Source of the DNA: a virus
Virus record (IMG/VR): IMGVR_UViG_3300025087_000206
Location: 1 to 37,074 of that record
Reading direction: 5' to 3' (one strand)
DNA: 37,074 bases
Of this stretch, positions 28,562-37,074 are shown one piece after another; position 1 is the stretch's first letter, and every line of letters starts with the position of its first letter. Both the position numbers and the translations under genes were made by a program. Under the pieces are notes generated by a model, which was not told the origin of the DNA, did not search any database, and saw only the letters and a program-made list of their open reading frames with translations.

Positions 28562-28783
28562 ACCGATCACAGGATGCTGATCCAGGTGAACACGGCCAGC
28601 CTGATCAACCAGATATGCGGGGGAGCGGTGATCGCCCCATGGGAGATCGACTGGCTGCCAGAGGACTGGCTGAGCGTGTTCAAAGGCCTGGACAGGCTAC
28701 CGGAGATGAAGAGGCTGATGACTGACGTGGAACGGGCGCTGGAGAAGAAACGCAAGGAGCACCCGAACTATGGCGGAAGGTAA
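28523..28783 (+). CDS. Tail assembly chaperone, -1 frame extension
   Basis: After slippage the ribosome reads on from 28523 (LKDALLDVAHSG...) for 86 more residues, making a gpGT-like fusion of 236 aa. This frame has no good start codon or ribosome site of its own. Its sequence (NQICGGAVIAPWEIDWLPEDWL) resembles the T-part of such chaperones, which recruits tail tube protein to the tape measure. It ends 3 bases before the tape measure gene. Confidence 0.85.
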   Translation, partial: LKDALLDVAHSGATDHRMLIQVNTASLINQICGGAVIAPWEIDWLPEDWLSVFKGLDRLPEMKRLMTDVERALEKKRKEHPNYGGR

Positions 28784-28786
28784 AAC

Positions 28787-30757
28787 ATGGCGAGTTCGGT
28801 ATTAGACATTCTGTTGAGAACGCTGAAATCCGGCATGGGGGTAACGGAGGTCAAGCGCGAGCTGACCGACCTGGAACGGGAAACCGGAAACGCTGAGAAG
28901 ACCACCAAGGGCTTCAATATAGCGCAGATGGCGATGTCGGCCACGGCAGTGACCGCGGTTAGGACCATAGCCAGGGAAACGCTGGAGATGTTCGAGCTGG
29001 GAGCAGGATCTACCCGGGCAACCACAGCGCTGCAAGCGTTCGCCGGTGGAAGCGCCGAGGCAGAACAGGCACTGGATGGGGTGTTGAGAGCCTCGGATGG
29101 GGCGATCAGCCGGATGTCGGCGGCGGCGAACGCAGCCAGACTGTTCTCGATGGGGCTGGCGAGCAACGCCCAGGAAGCAGAACAGCTCACCAAGATAGCG
29201 ATCACGCTAGGCACGGCGATGGGACGCGGCCCCCAGGAGGCGTTCGAGGAGTTCACGCTGTTACTGGCCAACCAGTCGATCCAACGGCTGGACACATTCG
29301 GGATCAGCGCGGGGCGGGTGCGGACGCGCATCGAAGAATTGCAGAAGCAAGTAGTGGGGCTGAGCCGTGAAGAAGCGTTCAAGATGGCCACAATTGAGAT
29401 CGCCACACAGCGGCTGGAAGCCCTGGAAGAGCAGGGATATCAAGCGGCGACGGCGATCGACCAGATGAAGGCTGCGTTCGAAAATGTCAAAGTGGCGCTG
29501 GCGGAACGGATCTTCAATCTGGGGAAGGATGCGGACGCCGGCGGGATCGTCGAGTTTACAAACGCGTTCGCAGAGTTGAACCAGATGGTGGATGCTGGAT
29601 CGATCAGCCAGGGGAAATTCACCATGATGCTGTGGAAGGCGGCACTCAGCGGAGCAAACCTGTCCGGGGAGCTGGGTAAGATCAATTGGGAGATGGCCTT
29701 ACAGCAGGCGGCGGCACAGAGCAGCGATGAGGTGTGGGACGAGATCGCGGCCACGTGGGAAGAGGCCAGCGACGCCGGTGAGGGGCTGGCTCAAACGACA
29801 CTGGACACTGACGCGGCAATGAAAGCATTGCAGCAAACGATGAGCCTGGGGCTGACGGAGGGATTTGAAAAGGCGAGGGAAAAGGTCACCGAGCTAAAGG
29901 ACGAAGAAGCCGAGCTGGTGGCGAAGATCGCCGAACTGGAGGGCAAGAGTTATCTGAATTCCCGGCAGAAAGATGAACTGGAGAACCTGAACGGCCAACT
30001 GGGAGGGGTGCGGGAAGAGATCGACAACGTGACGGCTGCATGGGATCTGCAGACCAAGCAGATGATCTTCAACCTGGCGCAGCAGCAACTGGCCGTGGAC
30101 GGCTTCACCGAAGAGGAAATGATGGCGCTGGCCAAGCTGGCCGGTCCGGAGGGTTTTGGGCTGGTGGATGAGGCTGGAGTGAAAATGATCGAGGGTGTTG
30201 CCAGGTCAGGAGAGGTGCTGGCGGAAGCCGGAGACCAATCGGATTATTACACGCAGATGCTGAAGCAGCAACAGGGGGCGATCAACGACCTGAACCTGGA
30301 ACAGGAGGAAATGGAAGATGCCCTGGAGCGCTCAGGGGCGAGCATGGAGGAATGGTCGGCGATCCTGGCGTTACCGCGAGACCAGATCTGGAGCATCGTG
30401 AGCGGCCTGCACGGGTTGGTAGGCACCTACATTGCGGAAGTGTGGATCAATGTGCACGGGCGGGTCCCGTTTGTGGCCAGGCAGGGGATCACGGCTGAAC
30501 CGCCAGGAGAGGATGATCCGTATGCGATGGCAGAGGGCGGATCGTTCATCGTGGGGGGGGCGCCAGGCAGAGACCGGGTGCCGGTGAATTTGATGCTTCA
30601 GCAGGGCGAACGGGTGACAGTTGAAAATCGTGAACAGCAGTACAACGCAGGCAGCGCCGGCGGAGAGCAAGCCGTGGTGGTCAACGTGTTCCTGGACGGG
30701 CAACTGATCCAGCGGCAACTGGCACGCGGGCTGGCGATGCAGGGAGTGAGCGGATGA
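28787..30757 (+). CDS. Tape measure protein
   Basis: This 656-aa protein is the longest gene in the tail block and largely helical, with an N-terminal coiled coil (TEVKRELTDLERETGNAEK), an Ala/Gly-rich region, and a central phage tape-measure repeat-like part (AANAARLFSMGLASNAQEAE, FGISAGRVRTRI). A second coiled coil lies at about residues 365-425. The Gly-rich C-terminus (FIVGGAPGRDRVPVNLMLQQ) is typical of the family. Its length sets tail length; at about 1.5 angstrom per residue this gives roughly 100 nm, an estimate only. It overlaps the next gene by 4 bases. Confidence 0.88.
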   Translation: MASSVLDILLRTLKSGMGVTEVKRELTDLERETGNAEKTTKGFNIAQMAMSATAVTAVRTIARETLEMFELGAGSTRATTALQAFAGGSAEAEQALDGVLRASDGAISRMSAAANAARLFSMGLASNAQEAEQLTKIAITLGTAMGRGPQEAFEEFTLLLANQSIQRLDTFGISAGRVRTRIEELQKQVVGLSREEAFKMATIEIATQRLEALEEQGYQAATAIDQMKAAFENVKVALAERIFNLGKDADAGGIVEFTNAFAELNQMVDAGSISQGKFTMMLWKAALSGANLSGELGKINWEMALQQAAAQSSDEVWDEIAATWEEASDAGEGLAQTTLDTDAAMKALQQTMSLGLTEGFEKAREKVTELKDEEAELVAKIAELEGKSYLNSRQKDELENLNGQLGGVREEIDNVTAAWDLQTKQMIFNLAQQQLAVDGFTEEEMMALAKLAGPEGFGLVDEAGVKMIEGVARSGEVLAEAGDQSDYYTQMLKQQQGAINDLNLEQEEMEDALERSGASMEEWSAILALPRDQIWSIVSGLHGLVGTYIAEVWINVHGRVPFVARQGITAEPPGEDDPYAMAEGGSFIVGGAPGRDRVPVNLMLQQGERVTVENREQQYNAGSAGGEQAVVVNVFLDGQLIQRQLARGLAMQGVSG

Positions 30758-32274
30758 GCCCGTACGATCCAGGAACAGCCAACGTGAAGGTGAAGGTGGG
30801 GGGAGTGGATATCACTGCAAATGTGAGCCTGATCCCCACCGGGGAACGCGGCCTGCCGGGAATGACGATCGTGCAGGAAATGGGCAAGGCGTATGACGTG
30901 TTAACCCTGCCGGTGTTCAATGCGCTCAGCCTGGGGCTGGGTCCCTGGGACGAGGTGATCGTGAGCAATACGGCGGAGACGGTGAGGTATTTTGCCGGGC
31001 GGCTGTTGAATTACCGGGACATGGAGTTCGGGCCGGCGCTGGACCAGATCTGGACGGCGGCGGATTACACGGTGGAGATGGGAAAAAGCCTTATCACGAA
31101 GTCCTGGGAAGGGCAGACAGATGCACAAATCCTGGCGGATATCCGGACGTATGCGGATCCCGATCTGACGGCGTTCGATTTTTCAACCTATGTGACCAGC
31201 CAGGGGACGGCGCCCAGTTTTGTGGCGCCAAAGATATCAGATCGAGAGGCGCTGGACAAGCTGGCTGAGATGATGGGGGCGGACTGGTACATTGATTATG
31301 ACAAAAAGCTGCACTGGTACGCGGTGAGCGCGGCGGATGCACCCTTTTCATTCTCCGATGCGCCCAATTATGCAACCACCTTCCCTTACAGCGGGCTGCA
31401 GCGGGAAGGTGATGGCGCTGGGATCGTGAACCGGGTGACGGTGATGGGGGGAACCTATCTGTCGAGCGATGTTACTCATGAATATGCCGGAGACGGGCAG
31501 CAGGTGCGCTTCGTGGTGCCGCATTTCTACCATGCGCCATCGTCAGGCTCTGCGGTGGTGATCGATAAAAACACAGGAACAGATGCCGTGCCGGTGTGGG
31601 ATGAACAGGTGATCGGGATCAAATACATTGATGACGATGATGCCGGGGTGGAAGTGTTATTCGCATACCGGGAGAAATTTTTTGAATTCAAAACAGCCCC
31701 AGCCAACTTGAAACGCGGCTGGCGGGTGACGGCCAGGTACGAAGCGCCGGTGAGGATCCGAGTGCGCAATGATGACAGTTACGATACCTACGGGCGCTGG
31801 TTCGATGATGTGTATGAGGACGTCAATCTGGACAGCCGGGAGGCGGCCCGAGAGGTGGGGCGGGGGATTCTGGCAGAGAAAGCCATGGAGCGAACGGCTT
31901 ATTCCCTTACCCAGAACCGGCCTGGCTTGCGCGCCGGGACGGTGATCACGCTGGTGAACAGCTTGCGGTCGATCAGTGGCGCATTTATGATCCGGCGCCT
32001 GGAAAGGAACTGGGTCGGCGGAGGGTGGATCGAAGAGAAGCTGGACCTGGGCGATTATTTCCCGGACCTGTATATGCTGATGCTGAAGATCGCCAGAGAT
32101 GCGGCCAGGAAGGCGGATTTCAGGGAGGATGATGTGCTGTCCGAGATGTTCGACAAGGCAGAGAGCATCACACTGGCCAGCGAGACCGCGACTTTCGATG
32201 ACAGCCAGAGGCCGTACACCTGGGGGAGCGGCGGAGCCAACGACACAGAATGGGAGTATGGCACATGGAATTAG
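30754..32274 (+). CDS. Tail tip / baseplate hub-like protein
   Basis: This 506-aa protein follows the tape measure gene. The middle (PSFVAPKISDREALDKLAEM, then WYIDYDKKLHWYAV) is the pattern of phage tail-hub domains, and a late segment (LRAGTVITLVNSLRSISGAF) fits a hub-type beta domain near the C-terminus. It would close the tail tip. Combined distal-tail and hub roles are possible since no separate Dit gene is clear. Confidence 0.7.
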   Translation: MSPYDPGTANVKVKVGGVDITANVSLIPTGERGLPGMTIVQEMGKAYDVLTLPVFNALSLGLGPWDEVIVSNTAETVRYFAGRLLNYRDMEFGPALDQIWTAADYTVEMGKSLITKSWEGQTDAQILADIRTYADPDLTAFDFSTYVTSQGTAPSFVAPKISDREALDKLAEMMGADWYIDYDKKLHWYAVSAADAPFSFSDAPNYATTFPYSGLQREGDGAGIVNRVTVMGGTYLSSDVTHEYAGDGQQVRFVVPHFYHAPSSGSAVVIDKNTGTDAVPVWDEQVIGIKYIDDDDAGVEVLFAYREKFFEFKTAPANLKRGWRVTARYEAPVRIRVRNDDSYDTYGRWFDDVYEDVNLDSREAAREVGRGILAEKAMERTAYSLTQNRPGLRAGTVITLVNSLRSISGAFMIRRLERNWVGGGWIEEKLDLGDYFPDLYMLMLKIARDAARKADFREDDVLSEMFDKAESITLASETATFDDSQRPYTWGSGGANDTEWEYGTWN

Positions 32275-32789
32275 AGCAGATCTGGATACATGGGCAGTCA
32301 CAGTTGAGCGTGTGGCGCAGAGGGCTGATCGAGCGGTTCCTACGGGAAGGCCTGACGCTGTGGGAGGCGCAACTGGCGGCGATCGCCCAGGGCGGGCTGG
32401 TGTACGAACATGTGGCTAAGAACCTGGTGGTGACGCGGGGAAAGGCACTCACCGCGAAATTCCTGATCAATGAGGACACTGCAGGGCTGACCTACCACGC
32501 TTTAGGGACTGGTGTGGCAGCGCCAGCAATTGGGGATATCTGGCTGGGGGCTGAACAGACCAGGAAAGCGATCACGCTGAAGAGCCGGAGCACCGCGGTG
32601 ATCACGCTCTCGACGTTCTTCACGGGAGCCGAGAGCACTTATAACATCAAGGAATGCGGCATCTTTGGCGGGGCATCCGCTACAGCCACGACCGGCACCG
32701 GTTTTCTGTTCAGCCGCTGGCTGCAGGCCTTTGATAATTCGTCAGGCTCTTATGACCTGACCTATGACTACCAGCTCACAGTGAGTTAA
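32265..32789 (+). CDS. Putative tail tip or fibre-base protein, 174 aa
   Basis: The ATG at 32265 overlaps the hub gene stop, with GGGAG eight bases upstream. The middle to C-terminal part is Gly/Thr/Ser-rich and beta-like (YHALGTGVAAPAIGDIWLG, ECGIFGGASATATTGTGFL), which occurs in small structural proteins at tail tips. The N-terminus is helical. Function is inferred mainly from place. Confidence 0.6.
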   Translation: MELEQIWIHGQSQLSVWRRGLIERFLREGLTLWEAQLAAIAQGGLVYEHVAKNLVVTRGKALTAKFLINEDTAGLTYHALGTGVAAPAIGDIWLGAEQTRKAITLKSRSTAVITLSTFFTGAESTYNIKECGIFGGASATATTGTGFLFSRWLQAFDNSSGSYDLTYDYQLTVS

Positions 32790-32798
32790 GGAGAAAAA

Positions 32799-33737
32799 AT
32801 GCCAAACAGCGCAGATGTATCCATAGGAGATCAGATCCTGGCGAGCCAGTACAACGCCTTGCGGGATGATATCGGGCTGCCAGATGAAGCGCACGGCGTG
32901 AACCTGGCGATGAACTTTCCATCCATCGAATTTGTGACCAATGCACAGCCGAGATGGTGGAATACCGCCGGGACGATCGCCAGTTTGTGGGAGCAAACCT
33001 CGGCGGGACCATTTCCGCGGCTTTTGCGGATCTCCAATCCTGGCGCTCCAGTGGCAACGGACTACATTTACCAGACCCACCTGCACACCAAATATCTGAA
33101 AGACAGCAACACCAAGATCAGCGTGGGGGTGTGGTTCAATCTGCCTGCCAACGACACCTTCACGATGATCCTCTACGATGTGGGCGGGGCCACCGCTCTG
33201 GCTACGTACACCAAGCTGGCGGTGTCAGGGTGGGAATATGCGGAGATCAAGAACATCACCATCGGCACCACCAGCACCCAGCTACGGATCAGATCGGATA
33301 CCAAAAATGTACCCGGTACCATTTACTGGTACATCGCCAATCCGGTGATCAGCGTGGGACCGAGAGTGCTGGCCTTTAAGCCGCGGGGACTGGTGTACCG
33401 CGAGAAGTTCCAGGGGAACGTGCTGAACGAGAACCCGGCAGACACCAACTGGGCGGACGTGGATTTTTCGGCCTATTTGAGCTCGCTGGCGGCCAAGCTG
33501 CACCTGGGTGTGGATATGACCTCGTCAGGAGCGACGGCCAACGGGTATCTGCGGCCTAATGGGAGCAGCGCCGCCGCGGACGGAGCTACGCAGGTGGTCA
33601 GGGTGCCAGCGAGTGGTCTGGCAGCAGGCGAGGCGATCGTGCTGTGCGACGCTGCCGGGGTGATAGAAGAAAGTGTGAGCCATGCGGATGTGAGTGTTTG
33701 GAAGCTGAGCCTGAAAGGCTACTGGGAATGGGAATAA
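32799..33737 (+). CDS. Tail fibre or receptor-binding protein candidate
   Basis: This 312-aa protein begins with a short attachment-like segment (SADVSIGDQILASQYNALRDD, split here) seen at the start of many tail fibre proteins. A jelly-roll-like sugar-binding domain follows (about residues 45-190, KISVGVWFNLPANDTFTMIL, YAEIKNITIG). A second Gly/Ala-rich domain ends in EWE. It is the last structural gene before lysis, so a receptor-binding role is likely. Confidence 0.65.
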   Translation: MPNSADVSIGDQILASQYNALRDDIGLPDEAHGVNLAMNFPSIEFVTNAQPRWWNTAGTIASLWEQTSAGPFPRLLRISNPGAPVATDYIYQTHLHTKYLKDSNTKISVGVWFNLPANDTFTMILYDVGGATALATYTKLAVSGWEYAEIKNITIGTTSTQLRIRSDTKNVPGTIYWYIANPVISVGPRVLAFKPRGLVYREKFQGNVLNENPADTNWADVDFSAYLSSLAAKLHLGVDMTSSGATANGYLRPNGSSAAADGATQVVRVPASGLAAGEAIVLCDAAGVIEESVSHADVSVWKLSLKGYWEWE

Positions 33738-33785
33738 CCTGCTGAGCATACGTACTCAACAGGAACTATGTGAAAGGCGAGGAAG

Positions 33786-34103
33786 ATGAAAGGCAAACTT
33801 GTTTTACTGGGGATGTTGATAGTGTTTATCCTGGCGCTGGCATTCAGCCAGAGCCAGCCAGCGCAGGCGGAAGTGACCGAGACGTTCGTTGGCCTGAAGG
33901 GGGCTGACATCTGGGACAAACCGCCTGGTATGGGCGGGTCGGTAGTGGGGCATTTGCCGTTCCTGTTCGAGGTGCGAGTGTACACCTGTATAGGGCAGGA
34001 GCCGAATGTGTGGGCGAAGATCAACCAGCTATTTGGTTACTGGGTGGATGCTAAGGACCTGGACTGGAAATGCGGGATGATCATCTGGGAACCGGAGGGG
34101 TGA
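33786..34103 (+). CDS. Secreted SH3-like small protein
   Basis: This 105-aa protein has a signal peptide (MKGKLVLLGMLIVFILALAF, cleavage likely after AQA near residue 29). The mature part is about 75 residues and looks like a bacterial SH3 domain (FVGLKGADIWDKPPGMGGSV, GYWVDAKDLDWKCG). Two Cys could form a disulfide. It lies one base upstream of the lysin gene, so it may help the lysin bind the wall or act on the cell surface. Confidence 0.7.
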   Translation: MKGKLVLLGMLIVFILALAFSQSQPAQAEVTETFVGLKGADIWDKPPGMGGSVVGHLPFLFEVRVYTCIGQEPNVWAKINQLFGYWVDAKDLDWKCGMIIWEPEG

Positions 34104-34104
34104 G

Positions 34105-35385
34105 ATGACGGAAAACTGGACGCTGGCGATCGATATTTCTCACTGGTGGCAGGTGGATTGGTCCAAGCTGCCTGAAAATGTGCGGGTGATCTTTATCAAG
34201 GCCACCGAGGATGACGAGTTTGTGGACCCGGCATTTGAGCGGCACGTGGAAGGCGCGCTGGAGGCGGGGAAGATCGTGGCGCCGTACCATTTCTATCGGA
34301 CACAATTCTTCGCGAAGGGGAGAAAGCCTTCACCAGTGGCCCAGGCAGAGCACTTCCTGGATGTGACCCGGCAATACTGGCCGCATTTCCTGGCACGGGC
34401 AAATGATTATGAGAAGGGCCCTCATAGTGAGGTCCTCGGAGATTACAACCCAACCACCGGCACTGAGATCAATGACCTGTATGAGTTCCACCGCCGGCTG
34501 CACGAGTCGGACTGGAAGGTGGAGGCCGACCTGTTATACACCAGCTATGGGGAGTGGGGCGATTTCAAGATGATGACCTGGCAGAACGCCTGGCAGGGGC
34601 CGAAGTGGCTGGCGGATAACCCATTCGGTCTGAAGCTGTGGCTGGCGGCCTGGCAGAAATCGCTGCCGGAAAAACAATTCTATCCACGGCCGTTCAAGAC
34701 GATCTGGATGTGGCAGTACAGCGCTGCTGCGATGCTGCCAGGCATCACCAATGAGAACGGGGCGCCGCGTGCGGTGGATGCCAACTGGATACTTTTACCA
34801 GAGGGCGTTGTGGACGATCTTTTGCGAACAGAACCGGGCGAATCGCCCGAAGTTCCGGTGGATATCCCCACAGAAACGCCTACAGGCAGCACAGACGTTC
34901 TGGACGTACTAAATGACCTTAAAGCCCAAATCGTTGAAATTTCGACTCAAACGACACAGATCAGGGGCATTGTAGAACAATTGGGCGAAAGGGTGGAGCG
35001 ACTGGAGAAGGCTGGCGGTCAACCAGGCAGCCCGGCGCCGGTTGAGCCGGACCCGATCGGGCCGGATCCTGAACCAGTGGAAGCGGCAAGCCGGTGGAAG
35101 TTCGTGCGAAAGGGCGGCAGCCAGCAGACCAAGTTCTTCTGGGCACGAAAAAAGAACAATGAAAAAATCGGTCTGGAAGAGATGGGGGTGAATTGGAAGA
35201 TCACCCATGGGAATATCGTGGAGGAGATCCCGGTGCCGGCAGAGTGGGAGTTCGGGGTGAACCTGGCTCCAGCGAAAACGCCGGCTGACCTGAAGTACGT
35301 GAAGTTCAAGGGGCGCCCGGGCTTGATCGTGCGCGGGTTGAACGATGGTAAGTTCGTCAACCTGGACAGCGGAGAGGAGTGGTAG
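34105..35385 (+). CDS. Endolysin, GH25-type muramidase
   Basis: This 426-aa protein has a GH25 catalytic domain in residues about 1-235: AIDISHW near the start, PYHFYR, acidic pair in NDYE (likely catalytic D-x-E) and MWQYSAA. A proline/threonine hinge (EVPVDIPTETPTGSTD) and a coiled coil (LNDLKAQIVEISTQ... LGERVERLEKA) follow, then a C-terminal beta domain of about 110 residues of unknown family, probably wall binding. It would cut peptidoglycan sugar chains at lysis. No signal peptide is seen, so a holin must release it. GGAGGGG lies before the ATG. Confidence 0.85.
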   Translation: MTENWTLAIDISHWWQVDWSKLPENVRVIFIKATEDDEFVDPAFERHVEGALEAGKIVAPYHFYRTQFFAKGRKPSPVAQAEHFLDVTRQYWPHFLARANDYEKGPHSEVLGDYNPTTGTEINDLYEFHRRLHESDWKVEADLLYTSYGEWGDFKMMTWQNAWQGPKWLADNPFGLKLWLAAWQKSLPEKQFYPRPFKTIWMWQYSAAAMLPGITNENGAPRAVDANWILLPEGVVDDLLRTEPGESPEVPVDIPTETPTGSTDVLDVLNDLKAQIVEISTQTTQIRGIVEQLGERVERLEKAGGQPGSPAPVEPDPIGPDPEPVEAASRWKFVRKGGSQQTKFFWARKKNNEKIGLEEMGVNWKITHGNIVEEIPVPAEWEFGVNLAPAKTPADLKYVKFKGRPGLIVRGLNDGKFVNLDSGEEW

Positions 35386-35751
35386 ATGAGCGAAAACGAT
35401 ACGATCGACCGGGTGGCAAGGATACTGGAAGGGGAAGAGGATATCCCCACCAGGGTAACCAGCGGGATGCTGATGCTGGCGATCAAACAGATGCGTGATG
35501 ACCAAAAAGAGGAGTACGGCAAGCTAAGCGGGGAGTTAACTGGCATCAAGACGCAGCTGGATGAGTTGAAAAAGAACACGATGGTGAAACTGGGCGTGTT
35601 CTGGCAGAGTTACCGGGGCCTGGCCTGGTTCTTAATGATCACGATCTTCGTGCTGGCCAACCTGTGGTTCGTGGCGCCGTTCAGGGTGGCGCTGCTGCAG
35701 GCGGCAGGGGCGCCGGACGAGATCGTAGAGTGGTTCAAGATCGGGAATTGA
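35386..35751 (+). CDS. Single-helix membrane protein in the lysis block
   Basis: This 121-aa protein starts directly after the lysin stop. The N-terminal two thirds are soluble and end in a coiled coil (KLSGELTGIKTQLDELKKN). One transmembrane helix lies at about residues 78-99 (LAWFLMITIFVLANLWFV). It resembles phage proteins called holin-like or hemolysin XhlA-like, which act with a multi-helix holin. The call is by layout. Confidence 0.65.
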   Translation: MSENDTIDRVARILEGEEDIPTRVTSGMLMLAIKQMRDDQKEEYGKLSGELTGIKTQLDELKKNTMVKLGVFWQSYRGLAWFLMITIFVLANLWFVAPFRVALLQAAGAPDEIVEWFKIGN

Positions 35752-35771
35752 GATCCCGAAAGGAGAGAAAA

Positions 35772-36173
35772 ATGAAAAACCTATTCAATTTGGTTGTGGG
35801 GGCGCTGATCGTTTTGCTGGTGGTGGCCGGGTTCGTGGTGACCGGCACGCACCCGGAATACCTGGCCGGGGTGGAGGCGTTCTTCGCCGGGTACACCGCC
35901 GAGCAGTTGATCGCCACGCTGGTGGTGGCGGTGCTGTTCCTGTGGCCGGATGCCGGCTTCACGTTCCTGAACTGGATCAAAACCTTACTGGGTGTGGAGG
36001 GTGATGAGGCGAACAAGGCAGTCCTGATGACACTTACCGTATTGTCAGTGGTCATATTACTGGTGACCGGGGCGTTCAATGCGGAGGAGCTGACCTTTGG
36101 CAACCTGATCTACTATCTGGGCGAGGCGTATCTGCTCTCGCAGTACACCTACAAGCGCCTGACGGCGGGCTGA
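35772..36173 (+). CDS. Putative holin
   Basis: This 133-aa protein is mostly hydrophobic, with helices at about residues 6-26, 44-66 and 82-102 and a weaker C-terminal one, and a basic end (YKRLTAG). AAAGGAG is well placed for the start at 35772; a longer frame from 35664 runs through the previous gene. Position after the lysin and a single-helix partner supports a holin, which opens the membrane at lysis. Confidence 0.7.
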   Translation: MKNLFNLVVGALIVLLVVAGFVVTGTHPEYLAGVEAFFAGYTAEQLIATLVVAVLFLWPDAGFTFLNWIKTLLGVEGDEANKAVLMTLTVLSVVILLVTGAFNAEELTFGNLIYYLGEAYLLSQYTYKRLTAG

Positions 36174-36183
36174 TCCAACACAC

Positions 36184-36205
36184 AGGGCGGGAGAAATCCC
36201 GCCCT
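36184..36205. terminator. Hairpin after the lysis genes
   Basis: A perfect 8-bp stem AGGGCGGG/CCCGCCCT with loop AGAAAT lies 10 bases after the holin stop. No T run follows, so it is a weak or factor-dependent terminator or an mRNA-stabilising hairpin. It also sits just before the next start codon. Confidence 0.55.
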
Positions 36206-36215
36206 GACCCATCTT

Positions 36216-37074
36216 ATGCCTAATAAACCAAAACACGACTATCCAAATTTATACAGCCAGGCGCAGGCGCTGATCCAGAGCGGAGCGGCCCAACCGACCT
36301 TTCTCGAACTGGCAGAGAGACTGGATGTGCCGCTGAGATCGTTGATCAGGGGATTTAAGAACATCGGGGTAACAGCACGAGATCTGCGCAGCTTCAGGGG
36401 GATCGAAGAGAAACCGAACGACCAACAAACCGGCATGGTGGAGGAGGGCAACTATTTGCAGATATTAACCCCAAGGGTTAATATCATCCGCACGGAAGAG
36501 GAGCTGATCAAGGCCTGCAAGATCGATCTGGAATACTGGCAGAAGGAAAAGATCAAGTTCAACGCCTGGCCGACGTCGATGAAGCTGGAAACTACCGGAG
36601 AGGTGGTACAGGTGCAGAATTTCCAGGTGGACATGCGCCTGGTGCGGAGGAGACCGCTGGAGATCAAACCAGCGATCTATCCGGTGGCGTTCGATGTCGA
36701 TCGGGTTGCGCTGCCAAAGGGGCGGCGAAGCGGATTGAAGCGCGACCTGGTGATCCCGGATGTCCACTTTGGTTTCTCGAGGAACTTGCAGACCGGGGAT
36801 CTGATGCCGTTCCACGACACGCGGGTGCTGGATATCGCCCAGCAGCTGAGAGAGAGCCTGAGATTTGAGCGGGTGCATGTGATCGGGGACTGGCAGGATA
36901 TGACGGACTGGTCGCTGAAGTTCCCGGCGCCACCGGATTTCCGGAACAACACCCAGGCGGCGCTGATCATCGGGCGGTATTGGCTGGCAGCGCTGGGAGT
37001 GACGAACCTGATCGAGGGCAACCATGATGAACGGCCGGGGAAGGCGATCCTGGCGTATAACCAGGTGGAGGCTT
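36216..37074 (+). CDS. Metallophosphoesterase, N-terminal part (continues at window start)
   Basis: The first 286 codons of the 472-aa metallophosphoesterase. Residues about 1-60 look like a helix-turn-helix (FLELAERLDVPLRSLIRGF), giving a possible DNA-binding head on the enzyme. The catalytic domain begins near residue 175 (DLVIPDVHFGF with D-x-H; VIGDWQDM with GDxxD) and continues into GNHDE. The start ATG at 36216 has no ribosome site and is 10 bases after a strong hairpin, so its translation may be low or coupled. It may be a late or packaging-linked gene, since it lies between lysis genes and, across the join, the recombinase. Confidence 0.85.
   Translation, partial: MPNKPKHDYPNLYSQAQALIQSGAAQPTFLELAERLDVPLRSLIRGFKNIGVTARDLRSFRGIEEKPNDQQTGMVEEGNYLQILTPRVNIIRTEEELIKACKIDLEYWQKEKIKFNAWPTSMKLETTGEVVQVQNFQVDMRLVRRRPLEIKPAIYPVAFDVDRVALPKGRRSGLKRDLVIPDVHFGFSRNLQTGDLMPFHDTRVLDIAQQLRESLRFERVHVIGDWQDMTDWSLKFPAPPDFRNNTQAALIIGRYWLAALGVTNLIEGNHDERPGKAILAYNQVEA
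36949..37074. repeat. Terminal direct repeat, right copy
   Basis: Identical to bases 5-130. It marks where the circular sequence was opened, inside the metallophosphoesterase gene. Confidence 0.95.

Noticed and set aside
28457-28783. Independent 108-aa gene starting at 28457
   Set aside because: No ribosome site and its first 22 residues are out-of-frame reading of the chaperone gene; better explained as the -1 frameshift extension from 28523.

Overview
This window is one complete genome of a temperate, tailed (siphovirus-type) phage of about 36.9 kb. The first and last 126 bases are identical (5-130 and 36949-37074), and a single metallophosphoesterase gene reads across the join in frame, so the molecule is circular or circularly permuted (unit length about 36,944 bp). 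The host cannot be named from sequence alone. A secreted lipoprotein with a long Pro/Thr linker, a GH25-type lysin, a GAAC-N4-GTTC (Gram-positive-type) SOS box and host-type palindromic intergenic repeats suggest a single-membrane bacterium. I favour Chloroflexota (Anaerolineae-like) as an inference.

Layout. 576-4083 is the lysogeny end: a large serine recombinase with a small upstream gene (minus strand, SOS-type promoter), a tRNA-like element with a small RNA gene, a lipoprotein cargo gene and a Cro/CI-type repressor with operators. 4084-16071 is the plus-strand early/replication block: small unknown proteins, a tyrosine recombinase, a ParB-like protein, a primase-helicase, an iteron-bearing probable origin (12245-12766), membrane proteins and a very acidic protein. 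16098-16877 is a cassette bounded by palindromic repeats, holding a structured leader RNA, a 56-aa protein, a tRNA with anticodon CGC and a small RNA gene. 16884-17561 holds two minus-strand genes behind a near-consensus promoter with an operator in its spacer. 17674-36173 is the late operon. It opens with a promoter and an immediate strong terminator (lambda pR'/tR'-like layout), followed by terminase, portal-MuF fusion, protease, capsid, connectors, tail tube, chaperones with a -1 frameshift, tape measure, tail tip and fibre proteins, GH25 lysin and holin candidates. The metallophosphoesterase closes the circle.

The most unusual signal is a repeated module, seen at 2350-2927 and again at 16127-16789. 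Each copy has (a) a small protein sharing the motif QYxEWxxIFxxCP, (b) a tRNA or tRNA-like element, (c) a promoter of exact form TTGCAT-N17-TATRAT starting about 20-27 nt after the tRNA, and (d) a predicted small RNA whose first 15-16 nt are the reverse complement of the anticodon-arm region of the neighbouring tRNA, ending in a near-identical GC-rich hairpin. I read this as a tRNA/antisense-RNA pair, possibly phage-encoded control or protection of a tRNA. Because each promoter lies between the two inverted copies, an invertible promoter is a competing reading. A third, odd tRNA-like structure sits inside the structural operon.
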